Assembly: GCF_001458255.1 (NCBI RefSeq)
Contig: NZ_CYSB01000039.1
Coordinates: forward strand, 143,103-207,102
Reading direction: 5' to 3'
Source: Thalassovita autumnalis
Lineage (GTDB): Bacteria > Pseudomonadota > Alphaproteobacteria > Rhodobacterales > Rhodobacteraceae
DNA length: 64,000 nt
Numbering within the stretch: position 1 is the stretch's first letter; each line of letters opens with the position of its first letter. This document shows, piece by piece, positions 1 to 8,071 of this stretch. Below the pieces are notes generated by a model. The model saw only the letters and a list, made by a program, of their open reading frames with translations, had not been told where the DNA came from and ran no database searches. A program made the position numbers and the translations under genes.

Positions 1-128
1 TTTGACAGGGCGGCGGGGTCAAAGACTTTCCGCCCCCCTTGCCGCAGGCTATCCTCGGCCCCAAGTTCTACCACAGAACACCGCACCCCAAGGCACAACT
101 CTGGGGGCCACAACACAGGGCAGAGGCA
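1..128. other. Leader upstream of the transglycosylase gene
   Basis: This short stretch at the window edge precedes the start chosen for the transglycosylase. The reading frame of that gene stays open through it to an upstream ATG at 39, but the translation there (proline- and histidine-rich) does not look like protein, whereas a signal peptide begins at 129. I see no convincing promoter or RNA structure. Confidence 0.4.
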
Positions 129-1439
129 ATGAAACACCTGGCACAGACCAGCCTGCGCGCTGGCACATTTCTCCTTTCCATTGCGGCCACATCAGTGGCG
201 GCGATGCCGGTGGACAATTCCCTGCGCCCGCAGGCCCGGCCTGGGTCCGGCGTGGGATCGACCGTCCCCAGCTCCTCGCAAGCCCTGCCCGTAATTCCCG
301 CCGCCAGCCGCGCGACCGAAGCCGGGTTTCAGCGCTGGATCCGCAATTTTCAGCCCCGCGCCCGGGCGGCTGGAATTTCCGATGCCACCTTCAAGCGCGC
401 CTTTCGCGGCGTCACGTTCAATGACGAGGTGATTGAGCGCGACCGCAACCAGAGTGAGTTCACCAAACCCATCTGGGACTATCTGGACAGCGCCGCCTCG
501 GACAAACGGATCAAAAACGGTAAGGCCGCGCTGCGCCAACATCGCCGTGTTCTAACCCAGATCGAACGCACCTATGGCGTCGACAAAGAGGTGGTGGCGG
601 CCGTCTGGGGCTTGGAAAGCGCCTATGGCGAATACCGCGGCGACCACAATATGATCGAGGCGCTGGCAACCCTGGCCTATGACGGGCGGCGCGGTCGTTT
701 CTTTGAAAAACAGCTGATTGCGGCGCTGAAGATCCTGCAATCCGGTGACACAACAGCCGCCAAGATGAAGGGCAGCTGGGCCGGGGCCATGGGCCACACC
801 CAGTTTATTCCCACCTCTTATCAGGCCTTTGCCGTCGATTTCACCGGCGACGGGCGGCGCGATATCTGGTCAGACAACCCCGCTGATGCACTCGCCTCCA
901 CCGCGGCTTACCTCAAGAAACACGGCTGGGTCTCCGGCCAGCCCTGGGGCGTCGAGGTCAGGCTGCCGGGTGGGTTCAATTACAGCCTCGCCAGCAAGAA
1001 GATCACCAAATCCCCGGCAGAATGGGCCCGTCTGGGGGTGAAAGACACCCAAGGTCGCGCGGTGCGCAATTACGGGCAGGCCTCAATCCTGCTGCCGGCC
1101 GGTCACAAAGGCGCGGCCTTTATGATCTTCAAGAACTTCAAAGTGATCTCCCGCTACAATTTTGCCACCTCCTATGTGGTCGGGGTCGGCCACCTCTCGG
1201 ACCGGCTGAAAGGGGCTGGTCCCATCACTGCCGATTGGCCCCGCAACGATAGGGTGCTGAACCGGGCGGAACGCAAGGAAATGCAAGCGCTGCTGACCAA
1301 GGCCGGGTTCTCCACCGGCGGTGTCGACGGCATGGTCGGGCCGATGACCCAACGCGCCATCCGCGCCTATCAGGCGGCGCGCGGCGATGTGCCGGATGGC
1401 TTTGCCTCCCTCTCCCTGCTGAAAAAGCTGCGGCGCTGA
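129..1439 (+). CDS. Lytic murein transglycosylase, MltB/SltB type, with C-terminal peptidoglycan-binding domain
   Basis: This exported enzyme should cleave the glycan strands of peptidoglycan between MurNAc and GlcNAc, forming 1,6-anhydro ends, in the periplasm. Starting at ATG 129 the protein has 436 residues and opens with a signal peptide (about residues 1-25, ending SVAA). The transglycosylase domain spans about 65-365: WGLESAYGEYRG carries the catalytic Glu163, and MGHTQFIPTSY is a further family motif. The last 60 residues (from MQALLTKAGF, with VDGMVGPMTQRAIRAYQ) form a PG_binding_1 fold. There is no lipobox cysteine, so it is probably soluble rather than an MltB-type lipoprotein. An upstream ATG at 39 would put 30 implausible residues before the signal peptide. 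It stands alone ahead of the riboswitch. Confidence 0.92.
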   Translation: MKHLAQTSLRAGTFLLSIAATSVAAMPVDNSLRPQARPGSGVGSTVPSSSQALPVIPAASRATEAGFQRWIRNFQPRARAAGISDATFKRAFRGVTFNDEVIERDRNQSEFTKPIWDYLDSAASDKRIKNGKAALRQHRRVLTQIERTYGVDKEVVAAVWGLESAYGEYRGDHNMIEALATLAYDGRRGRFFEKQLIAALKILQSGDTTAAKMKGSWAGAMGHTQFIPTSYQAFAVDFTGDGRRDIWSDNPADALASTAAYLKKHGWVSGQPWGVEVRLPGGFNYSLASKKITKSPAEWARLGVKDTQGRAVRNYGQASILLPAGHKGAAFMIFKNFKVISRYNFATSYVVGVGHLSDRLKGAGPITADWPRNDRVLNRAERKEMQALLTKAGFSTGGVDGMVGPMTQRAIRAYQAARGDVPDGFASLSLLKKLRR

Positions 1440-1490
1440 CGGCTGGATTTCCTCTTTCTTTTTGCGCCAGCCTCTGCCATTTTTGCGCCC

Positions 1491-1636
1491 GTTCTCAGGG
1501 CGGGGTGAAATTCCCCACCGGCGGTAACGGGGCCAACCCCGAAGCCCGCGAGCGCCACGTCCCTTTCAGGACGTGGGTCAGCAGATCTGGTGCGACTCCA
1601 GAGCCGACGGTCATAGTCCGGATGGAAGAGAGCGAC
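1491..1636 (+). promoter_or_regulatory. FMN riboswitch (RFN element)
   Basis: The leader before ribH contains the conserved core of the FMN aptamer: the opening CAGGGCGGGGTGAAATTCC at about 1496-1514, the ACCGGCGGTAA segment, a variable hairpin (ccacgtccctttcaggacgtgg), and the closing GGTGCGACTCCAGAGCCGAC and AGTCCGGATG segments. The aptamer class binds flavin mononucleotide and turns off riboflavin genes when FMN is plentiful. The 85 bases to the start codon contain a possible hairpin (aaggccccacc at about 1640 with gtgaggtgcctt at about 1656) that could act as the expression platform. Whether control is on transcription or translation cannot be told by eye. Confidence 0.95.
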
Positions 1637-1722
1637 AGCAAGGCCCCACCCACAGGTGAGGTGCCTTTCCTGTTCGTGACAACGCCTTGGGGGGATGTGT
1701 CGAGATAGGAAAGGACCATGAC

Positions 1723-2169
1723 ATGACATCCACCCGCTACGCCTTCATCAAGGCCAACTGGCATGCTGATATCGTTGATCAGGCATTGGCCGGTTTTTGC
1801 GAAGTGATCCCCGCCGCACAGGTCGATGTGTTCGACGTACCCGGCGCCTTTGAAATGCCGCTACTGGCCCGCGATCTGGCCGAGACCGGCCGCTACGCCG
1901 CCGTCGCCGCTGCCGCGCTGGTGGTGGATGGTGGCATCTACCGCCATGATTTTGTCGCTCAGGCTGTGGTTGACGGGCTGATGCGCGCAGGTCTGGACAG
2001 CGGCGTGCCGGTTCTGTCGATCTCGCTGACGCCGCATCATTTCCAGGAAACCGCTCACCACAAGGCGATCTACCGCGATCACTTCGTCGAAAAAGGACGC
2101 GAAGCGGCCCGCGCCGCACTGATGATCGGCCAGACCCGCGCCGGGCTGAACGCAGAAAAAGCCGCCTAA
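1723..2169 (+). CDS. ribH: 6,7-dimethyl-8-ribityllumazine synthase, RibH2 type
   Basis: Lumazine synthase condenses 5-amino-6-ribitylaminouracil with 3,4-dihydroxy-2-butanone 4-phosphate, the penultimate step of riboflavin synthesis. The 148-residue protein resembles the Brucella RibH2 isoform: FIKANWHADIVDQAL at the N-terminus, DVFDVPGAFEMPL, GRYAAVAAAALVVDGGIYRHDFVAQAV and LTPHHFQE are all recognisable. RibH2 enzymes are decamers, unlike the icosahedral RibH1 form. The ATG at 1723 follows AGGAAAGGAC; an in-frame TTG at 1687 is less likely. No other rib gene is adjacent, so it is a stand-alone gene behind its own FMN riboswitch. Confidence 0.93.
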   Translation: MTSTRYAFIKANWHADIVDQALAGFCEVIPAAQVDVFDVPGAFEMPLLARDLAETGRYAAVAAAALVVDGGIYRHDFVAQAVVDGLMRAGLDSGVPVLSISLTPHHFQETAHHKAIYRDHFVEKGREAARAALMIGQTRAGLNAEKAA

Positions 2170-2202
2170 GCGTCTTTCAACGTTCTTTAAATACTCAAAA
2201 AA

Positions 2203-2234
2203 TCCCTTGCCCGCCCGCTGTGACGGGCAAGGGA
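2203..2234 (-). terminator. Rho-independent terminator of the TSUP gene
   Basis: There is a perfect 11-bp inverted repeat, TCCCTTGCCCG (2203-2213) with CGGGCAAGGGA (2224-2234), and a 10-base loop. On the minus strand the hairpin is followed directly by TTTTTT, so it terminates the leftward TSUP transcript. It also lies just past the ribH stop, but there is no T-run on the plus side. Confidence 0.85.
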
Positions 2235-2256
2235 CTGCACTCGTGGATCAAGCGCG

Positions 2257-3018
2257 TCAGACCATCTCCCACAGGAGTTTTGCCGCCAGGCTGAGGGAGG
2301 TGATCACCAGCAGCGGTTTGATTACCTTCGCCCCCTGTTTCAGCGCCATCTTAGCGCCCAGCCGGGCGCCCGCGATCTGCACTACACCCATCGCCAGCCC
2401 CAACAGCCACAAAGGCTGCGCCACCAGCGCAAAGGCCAACAGCCCGCCGACGTTTGAGGCAAAATTCAGCAGTTTGGTATGCGCCGTCGCTTTCAAAATG
2501 CCGTAGCCCGACAGCAACACAAAGGACAGCATGTAGAAACTGCCTGCCCCCGGCCCCAGCAACCCGTCATAGCCCGCCACCAGCGGCACCGCTGTCAGGG
2601 TAAAGATCAAAGGTGACAGGCGTCGGGTGCGATCACTGTCATCCAGACCGGGGCGCAGGGCAAAGAACAGCGCAATACCGATCAGCAGAACCGGCAGGAT
2701 CAGCCGGATCCATTCGGTTGGCAACACGGTGACCAGCAACGCCCCGCCAAAGGAGGCCGCCGCCGCCAGCAGTGCCGCGGGCGCCTGCGCCTTGGGATCA
2801 ACATGGCCGCTGCGGGCATAGGAAAACGCGGCTGTGCCCGCCCCGAACATGCCTTGGATCTTATTGGTGGCCAGCGCCTGCACCGGCGGCACGCCCGAGA
2901 GCATCAGCACCGGCAGGGTGATCAACCCGCCCCCACCTGCAATGGCATCAACAAACCCCGCAGCAAAAGCGGCCGCCAGCAGGATTGCCAGCACCTCGGC
3001 ACTGAATTCAAAAAACAT
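2257..3018 (-). CDS. TSUP-family (TauE/SafE) membrane permease
   Basis: This is a 253-residue integral membrane protein of the TSUP family, whose members move sulfite, sulfoacetate, other organosulfur anions or unrelated small anions across the inner membrane. The diagnostic N-terminal motif AIAGGGGLITLPVL is present, and a related segment (GLLGPGAGSFYMLSFVLL) begins the second half, as expected of the internally duplicated family. About eight hydrophobic helices are visible. The gene lies 31 bases downstream of serB on the same strand and may share its transcript, ending at the hairpin at 2203-2234. The substrate cannot be inferred from sequence or context. Confidence 0.85.
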   Translation of the reverse strand: MFFEFSAEVLAILLAAAFAAGFVDAIAGGGGLITLPVLMLSGVPPVQALATNKIQGMFGAGTAAFSYARSGHVDPKAQAPAALLAAAASFGGALLVTVLPTEWIRLILPVLLIGIALFFALRPGLDDSDRTRRLSPLIFTLTAVPLVAGYDGLLGPGAGSFYMLSFVLLSGYGILKATAHTKLLNFASNVGGLLAFALVAQPLWLLGLAMGVVQIAGARLGAKMALKQGAKVIKPLLVITSLSLAAKLLWEMV

Positions 3019-3049
3019 GGAGGTCTCGATCTATGTCAGAGTGGTCAGG

Positions 3050-3925
3050 TCAGGCTGCGAAATCGGCGCGGGCGTACCCTTGCAGAAACAAGAGCGCCGT
3101 CAAGTCACCATGATTGATCCGGATATCACATTGCGCCGCGACCGAAGGTTTTGCATGCAGCGCCACACCGCTGCCCGCCCGACCCAACATGCCCAGATCA
3201 TTGGCCCCGTCACCCACGGCGATCACATCCGCCTCGCTCAGGCCCAGCTTGGCGGTGATCCGTTCCAGCTGGTCCACTTTGGCCTGTTTGCCCAGAATTG
3301 GACGGCCCACATCACCGTTCAGCGCGCCGTCCTCAACGATCAAAGTGTTGGCGTGGTTTTCATCAAAGCCCAGTTCCGCCGCGACCTTGGCGGTGAAGGC
3401 CGTGAACCCGCCCGACACCAGCGCCGCATAGCCGCCGTTGGCCTTCATCGTCGCCAGGAGCGCCTTGCCGCCGGGCATGAAGGTGATGCGTTCCGCCAGC
3501 ACCTTTTCGATGATCGCTTCGGGCAGACCTTTCAGCAGACCGACACGTTCCAACAGGGCGCCTTCAAAATCCAGCTCGCCGTTCATAGCGCGTGCGGTGA
3601 TCTCGGCCACACGTTCACCGATGCCCGCCTCTGCGGCCAGTTCATCGATACATTCCTGCTGGATCATGGTGCTGTCCATATCCGCCAGCAGCATCTTTTT
3701 GCGACGCCCCTCAAGCGGCTGCACAATCAGATCAACACCCAGCTCCTGCAGATCCTGCCAGACATCCCATTGGTTGCCGGGCTGTTCGGCCAAGGTGAAT
3801 TCTGCCGCCTCATCCGCCGACAGCCAGACCGCATCGCCGCCACCCCAGGCATTGCGCAGGTTTTCGACCAGCGCAGGGTCCAGTTTGGTTTTGGCAGGGT
3901 TGGTCAGCAGGGTGGCAATGAACAT
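3050..3925 (-). CDS. serB: Phosphoserine phosphatase
   Basis: This HAD-family enzyme carries out the last step of serine synthesis, hydrolysing O-phosphoserine to L-serine. The 291-residue protein has an N-terminal domain of about 75 residues and a catalytic domain with the nucleophile motif LLADMDSTMIQQECIDELA, the Ser motif ALVSGGFTAF, and the metal-binding VGDGANDLGMLG. Length and domain order match bacterial SerB. It is divergent from serC, and with serC and serA it gives the whole phosphoserine pathway within 4 kb. The TSUP gene follows on the same strand. Confidence 0.95.
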   Translation of the reverse strand: MFIATLLTNPAKTKLDPALVENLRNAWGGGDAVWLSADEAAEFTLAEQPGNQWDVWQDLQELGVDLIVQPLEGRRKKMLLADMDSTMIQQECIDELAAEAGIGERVAEITARAMNGELDFEGALLERVGLLKGLPEAIIEKVLAERITFMPGGKALLATMKANGGYAALVSGGFTAFTAKVAAELGFDENHANTLIVEDGALNGDVGRPILGKQAKVDQLERITAKLGLSEADVIAVGDGANDLGMLGRAGSGVALHAKPSVAAQCDIRINHGDLTALLFLQGYARADFAA

Positions 3926-4115
3926 GGGTCAGAATCCTGAAGGTAAGGCCGTGTTAAAGGCCGCTTAGCCGATGTGCCGCATGATTTCCAGCATCACAGC
4001 ACTGGTTCCATGGGCAAGAAACCGAAGTTTCCGATCGTAGACATTTCCGTCGCAACGACTCAGCAAAATGCCGCTTTTGGATCATTTTCCCGGTTGCTCG
4101 CCGCGGTACAGCGCT

Positions 4116-4172
4116 CTATCTCGGTCCGTGGGACACCTCTCCCCAACGAGAGGCATTTATCTGGAAGGATAG
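4116..4172 (+). ncRNA. Candidate serC RNA motif in the serC leader
   Basis: Immediately before the serC start codon the leader can fold into a closed structure. CTATC (4116-4120) pairs with GATAG (4168-4172). Inside it are two hairpins: GTCC-gtg-GGAC (4124-4134) and CCTCTC with GAGAGG (4136-4141 / 4148-4153, loop cccaac). A conserved RNA called the serC motif has been described upstream of serC in alphaproteobacteria, and position and shape match what I remember of it. I could not check the consensus. The 3' strand of the outer stem contains GGAAGGATAG near the ribosome binding site, which would suit translational control. Confidence 0.6.
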
Positions 4173-4177
4173 CATTT

Positions 4178-5326
4178 ATGGCTACTCACGCTCCGGCCAC
4201 GCGGCCGGTCAATCCGCGTTTTTCTTCGGGCCCCTGTGCCAAAATCCCCACATTCTCGCTGGACAAGCTGTCGGACGCCGCTCTGGGCCGTTCGCACCGC
4301 GCAGCTGTTGGCAAGACCAAGCTGAAAGATGCCATCGAAGGCACCCGCGAGATCTTGGGCATCCCCGCAGACTACAAGATCGGCATCGTTCCCGCGTCCG
4401 ACACCGGCGCGGTTGAAATGGCCCTGTGGAACCTCTTGGGCGCGCGTGGCGTGGAAATGCTGGCCTGGGAAAGCTTTGGCGCGGGTTGGGTGACCGATGT
4501 GGTCAAACAGCTGAAGATCGACGCCGAGGTGAAAACCGCCGACTACGGTCAGATCGTGGATCTGGCGACCGTCGACACCAAGAACAACGACGTTGTCTTC
4601 ACCTGGAACGGCACCACCTCGGGCGTGCGCGTCCCGAATGCGGACTGGATCGCGGATGACCGCGAAGGTCTGACTATTTGCGATGCCACCTCGGCCGCGT
4701 TTGCGATGGACCTGCCGTGGGACAAGCTGGATGTGACCACCTTCTCCTGGCAGAAGGTACTGGGCGGCGAGGCGGCGCATGGCATTCTGGTGCTGAGCCC
4801 GCGCGCTGTGGAACGTCTGGAAAGCTACACCCCGGCATGGCCGCTGCCTAAAATCTTCCGCCTGACCAAAGGTGGCAAGCTGATTGATGGCATCTTCTCA
4901 GGTGCAACCATCAACACGCCCTCGATGCTGGCGGTTGAGGATTATCTGGTTGCGTTGGACTGGGCCCGCGACGTGGGCGGCCTGCAGGGCCTGAAGGACC
5001 GCGCTGACGCCAACGCGCAAGCGGTGTTTGATTTCTGCGACGCCCGTCCGTGGATCGCCAACCTGGCCGAAGATGAAGCGACCCGTTCCAACACCTCGGT
5101 CTGCCTGAAGTTCGATGACGCGCGCATTCAAGACGGCGCCGCCTTTGCCAAGGCTGTAGCCAAACGTCTGGAAGCGGAAAACATCGCGCTGGACATTGGC
5201 GCCTACCGCGACGCGCCGGCCGGTCTGCGCATCTGGTGTGGTGGCACGGTGGAAACCGCCGACATCGCCGCGATGCTGCCCTGGCTGGAGTGGGCCTTCG
5301 AGGCCGAAATCGCCGCACAAGGCTAA
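4178..5326 (+). CDS. serC: Phosphoserine aminotransferase
   Basis: This PLP enzyme transfers an amino group from glutamate to 3-phosphohydroxypyruvate, making phosphoserine. The 382-residue protein begins [20 protein letters not shown], with the FSSGPCAK substrate-binding start typical of the long alphaproteobacterial and archaeal SerC subgroup. [17 protein letters not shown] contains the PLP lysine (Lys193), and [11 protein letters not shown] and [11 protein letters not shown] are further family motifs. The frame is open upstream to 3974, but the added 68 residues cover the structured leader and look non-coding. The gene precedes serA by 86 bases and is divergent from serB. Confidence 0.95.
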   Translation: MATHAPATRPVNPRFSSGPCAKIPTFSLDKLSDAALGRSHRAAVGKTKLKDAIEGTREILGIPADYKIGIVPASDTGAVEMALWNLLGARGVEMLAWESFGAGWVTDVVKQLKIDAEVKTADYGQIVDLATVDTKNNDVVFTWNGTTSGVRVPNADWIADDREGLTICDATSAAFAMDLPWDKLDVTTFSWQKVLGGEAAHGILVLSPRAVERLESYTPAWPLPKIFRLTKGGKLIDGIFSGATINTPSMLAVEDYLVALDWARDVGGLQGLKDRADANAQAVFDFCDARPWIANLAEDEATRSNTSVCLKFDDARIQDGAAFAKAVAKRLEAENIALDIGAYRDAPAGLRIWCGGTVETADIAAMLPWLEWAFEAEIAAQG

Positions 5327-5336
5327 ACCTATCTGA

Positions 5337-5355
5337 GCCCGGCCACAGGCCGGGC
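5337..5355 (+). other. Intercistronic hairpin between serC and serA
   Basis: GCCCGGCC (5337-5344) pairs perfectly with GGCCGGGC (5348-5355) around the 3-base loop ACA. No T-run follows, so it is unlikely to be a strong terminator. It may stabilise the serC message or tune serA expression within the operon. Confidence 0.5.
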
Positions 5356-5412
5356 CGCGCCCCTTCGCAATTTTCTGGTCGTACTGACCACCCGACATAA
5401 AGGACGCTCAAA

Positions 5413-7008
5413 ATGGCTCCCAAAGTACTCGTCTCCGACAAACTCAGCGAAACCGCAGTTCAGATCTTCCGTGACCGCGGCATTGATGTGGATTTCCTGC
5501 CCGACGTGGGTAAGGACAAAGAAAAACTGGCCGAAATCATCGGTCAGTATGACGGTCTGGCGATCCGCTCGGCCACCAAAGTCACCCCGACCATCCTGAA
5601 CGCGGCCACCAACCTCAAGGTCGTGGGCCGCGCCGGTATCGGCACCGACAACGTGGATAAAGAAGCGGCGTCGAAAAAGGGTGTGATCGTCATGAACACC
5701 CCTTTCGGCAACATGATCACCACCGCTGAACACGCCATCGCGATGATGTTCGCCGTCGCACGTCAGCTGCCCGAAGCCTCGGCCTCGACCCATGCGGGCA
5801 AGTGGGAAAAGTCCAAGTTCATGGGTGTTGAGCTGACCGGCAAAACCCTGGGCGTCATCGGTGCAGGCAACATCGGTGGCATCGTCTGTGACCGTGCCCG
5901 CGGCCTGAAAATGAAAGTCGCCGCCTATGACCCCTTCCTCAGCGAAGAGAAAGCCCGCGACATGCAGGTCGAAAAGGTTGAGCTGGACGAGCTGCTGGAG
6001 CGCGCCGATTTCATCACCCTGCACGTGCCTTTCACCGAGCAGACCAAAAACATCCTGAGCCGTGAGAATCTGGAAAAAACCAAGAAAGGCGTGCGCATCA
6101 TCAACTGTGCCCGTGGTGGTCTGGTGGACGAAGAGGCGTTGGCCGATCTGCTGAAATCCGGCCACGTTGCCGGTGCAGCCTTTGACGTCTTCGCAGTGGA
6201 GCCTGCCAAAGAGAACGTGCTGTTCAACCTGCCCAACGTGGTCTGCACCCCGCACCTGGGCGCATCGACCACCGAAGCACAGGAAAACGTGGCACTGCAG
6301 GTGGCCGACCAGATGTCAAACTACCTGTTGGACGGCGCCGTTGAAAACGCGCTGAACATGCCGTCGATGACCGCTGAGGAAGCCAAGGTCATGGGCCCCT
6401 GGGTGGAACTGGCGGGTCACCTTGGTGGCTTCATTGGCCAGCTGACCGATGAGCCGATCAAAGCGATCAACATCCTTTATGACGGTGTTGTCTCTGACAT
6501 GAACCTGCCGGCGCTGAACTGCGCTGTGGTGGCGGGCATCATGAAAAAGGCCAACCCGGATGTGAACATGGTGTCGGCCCCTGTTGTCGCCAAGGAAAAG
6601 GGCATCCAAATCTCGACCACCAATCAGGACAAGTCGGGCGCCTTTGACGGCTATATCAAAGTGACCATCGTCACAGACGAACGCGAACGCTCCATCGGGG
6701 GCACCGTCTTCTCGGATGGCAAGCCGCGCTTCATCCAGATCAAAGGCATCAACATCGACGCCGAAGTGGGTGAACACATGCTCTATACCACCAACGAAGA
6801 CGTGCCGGGCATCATCGGGACCCTCGGCGGTGTGCTGGGCGAAAACAACGTCAACATCGCGAACTTCACCCTGGGCCGTGCGGCGGCTGGTGGCGAAGCG
6901 ATTGCACTGCTTTATGTTGACGGTGTGGTGGATCAGAAGGTGCTGGGCCAGTTGGCTGCAACCGGTCTGTTCAAGCAGATGAAACCGCTGACCTTCGACG
7001 TCGCCTAA
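5413..7008 (+). CDS. serA: D-3-phosphoglycerate dehydrogenase, long ACT-domain form
   Basis: The enzyme oxidises 3-phosphoglycerate to 3-phosphohydroxypyruvate with NAD, the first committed step of serine synthesis. The 531-residue length is that of the long form with an intervening domain and a C-terminal ACT domain. The Rossmann motif GAGNIGG lies at 150-156, the substrate and catalytic segments are NCARGGLVDEEAL (Arg) and TPHLGASTTEAQ (His), and the ACT domain (about 457-531, GEHMLYTTNEDVPGIIG) is the usual site of serine feedback. It is the second gene of the serC-serA operon and is followed by a clear terminator. Confidence 0.97.
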   Translation: MAPKVLVSDKLSETAVQIFRDRGIDVDFLPDVGKDKEKLAEIIGQYDGLAIRSATKVTPTILNAATNLKVVGRAGIGTDNVDKEAASKKGVIVMNTPFGNMITTAEHAIAMMFAVARQLPEASASTHAGKWEKSKFMGVELTGKTLGVIGAGNIGGIVCDRARGLKMKVAAYDPFLSEEKARDMQVEKVELDELLERADFITLHVPFTEQTKNILSRENLEKTKKGVRIINCARGGLVDEEALADLLKSGHVAGAAFDVFAVEPAKENVLFNLPNVVCTPHLGASTTEAQENVALQVADQMSNYLLDGAVENALNMPSMTAEEAKVMGPWVELAGHLGGFIGQLTDEPIKAINILYDGVVSDMNLPALNCAVVAGIMKKANPDVNMVSAPVVAKEKGIQISTTNQDKSGAFDGYIKVTIVTDERERSIGGTVFSDGKPRFIQIKGINIDAEVGEHMLYTTNEDVPGIIGTLGGVLGENNVNIANFTLGRAAAGGEAIALLYVDGVVDQKVLGQLAATGLFKQMKPLTFDVA

Positions 7009-7032
7009 GCACCACAGACACGTAACATTCCA

Positions 7033-7062
7033 AAGGGCATCGCTTGGCGGTGCCCTTTTTCT
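7033..7062 (+). terminator. Rho-independent terminator of serC-serA
   Basis: AAGGGCATCGC (7033-7043) pairs with GCGGTGCCCTT (7047-7057) with one G-U pair and a short loop, followed by TTTTTCTG. It lies 25 bases after the serA stop. Confidence 0.9.
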
Positions 7063-7219
7063 GTTCAAACCACCAGCAATCCCGCGGTCGGCCGTGGCGC
7101 GAAGGCCGCGCTATCGGTCTTTTCGTCTGAAATCACCTGATAAGCCACGCTCAAGCCTTTCTTCTCTTTTGGTGCCTCAGTAGGTTCGCCGCGAAATCTC
7201 TGCTGCCGGAATACTGACG

Positions 7220-7954
7220 ATGCCCTCCGATCCTATCTACGCCATTGGCGATATCCACGGCCATTTGGACCAACTGGATCACGCGCTGGCGCTGATCGAA
7301 AAGGATGGCGGCCCGGATGCGCAGGTGGTGTTTCTGGGCGATCTGGTAGACCGTGGCCCAGACAGCTGCGGCGTGATTGAGAGGTTGCAGCGCGGTATCG
7401 CAGCAGGCCGCAACTGGACGGTTCTGAAGGGCAATCACGATGCGATGTTCCAGGCCTTCCTGGAAGAGGCGGAGCTGTTTCATCCACGCACCCGGCTGGG
7501 GCTGTCCTATCTGGATTCCACCATAGGCGGTTCGGCCACGCTGGCCTCCTACGGCAGTGACATGCGGCTGACCGATCCTGAGGATCTGCGCCGCGACGCT
7601 TTGGAACATATCCCGTACCGGCATCTGGAATTTATCCGCCAGCTGCCGCTGTACCATCAGGTGGCGGACCTGCTGTTCGTGCACGCCGGCATCCGCCCTG
7701 AGGTGGCGCTGGCCGATCAGGACCCGGAAGACCTCTACTGGATCCGGGCCGAGTTTCTGGAGCATCCCGATCCCCATCCCTGGCTGGTGGTGCATGGCCA
7801 CACCGCCGTGCAGCGGGCAGAACACCATGGCAACCGGGTCAATCTGGATTCAGGTGCGGGCTTTGGCCGGCCCATTACCGCTGCGGTGATCGCAGGGCGC
7901 AACGTCTGGGAATTGGGCCCCTTTGGCCGTCAGCCCCTGCTACCGCTGGACTGA
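7220..7954 (+). CDS. PPP-family metallophosphoesterase (serine/threonine phosphatase-like)
   Basis: This 244-residue soluble protein carries the full calcineurin-like metal-binding set: YAIGDIHGHLDQL near the N-terminus, FLGDLVDRGPDS, LKGNHDAMFQ, and the C-terminal VVHGHTAVQ. Members of this bacterial PPP group are protein phosphatases or ApaH-like dinucleotide phosphatases. The overall length fits the protein-phosphatase-like group found in alphaproteobacteria, but substrate cannot be assigned. It stands alone, with 211 bases before it holding the serA terminator and presumably its promoter. Confidence 0.88.
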   Translation: MPSDPIYAIGDIHGHLDQLDHALALIEKDGGPDAQVVFLGDLVDRGPDSCGVIERLQRGIAAGRNWTVLKGNHDAMFQAFLEEAELFHPRTRLGLSYLDSTIGGSATLASYGSDMRLTDPEDLRRDALEHIPYRHLEFIRQLPLYHQVADLLFVHAGIRPEVALADQDPEDLYWIRAEFLEHPDPHPWLVVHGHTAVQRAEHHGNRVNLDSGAGFGRPITAAVIAGRNVWELGPFGRQPLLPLD

Positions 7955-8071
7955 TCTACACCGCGCCGGCACCCCATCCGTATTTCTACCCACGCGTTCT
8001 GACGGAACGTCTTAATGTTAATTGACGCCTGATCGGTTAGCCTACCCGCAACATCATTCTGGGAGGCTTCC

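Noticed and set aside
1505..1708. Short open frame over the FMN riboswitch
   Set aside because: It coincides with the conserved aptamer; the sequence conservation is explained by RNA structure.
5329..6255. A 308-residue minus-strand open frame opposite serA
   Set aside because: Entirely antisense to an unambiguous SerA coding region, with a composition typical of a shadow frame.
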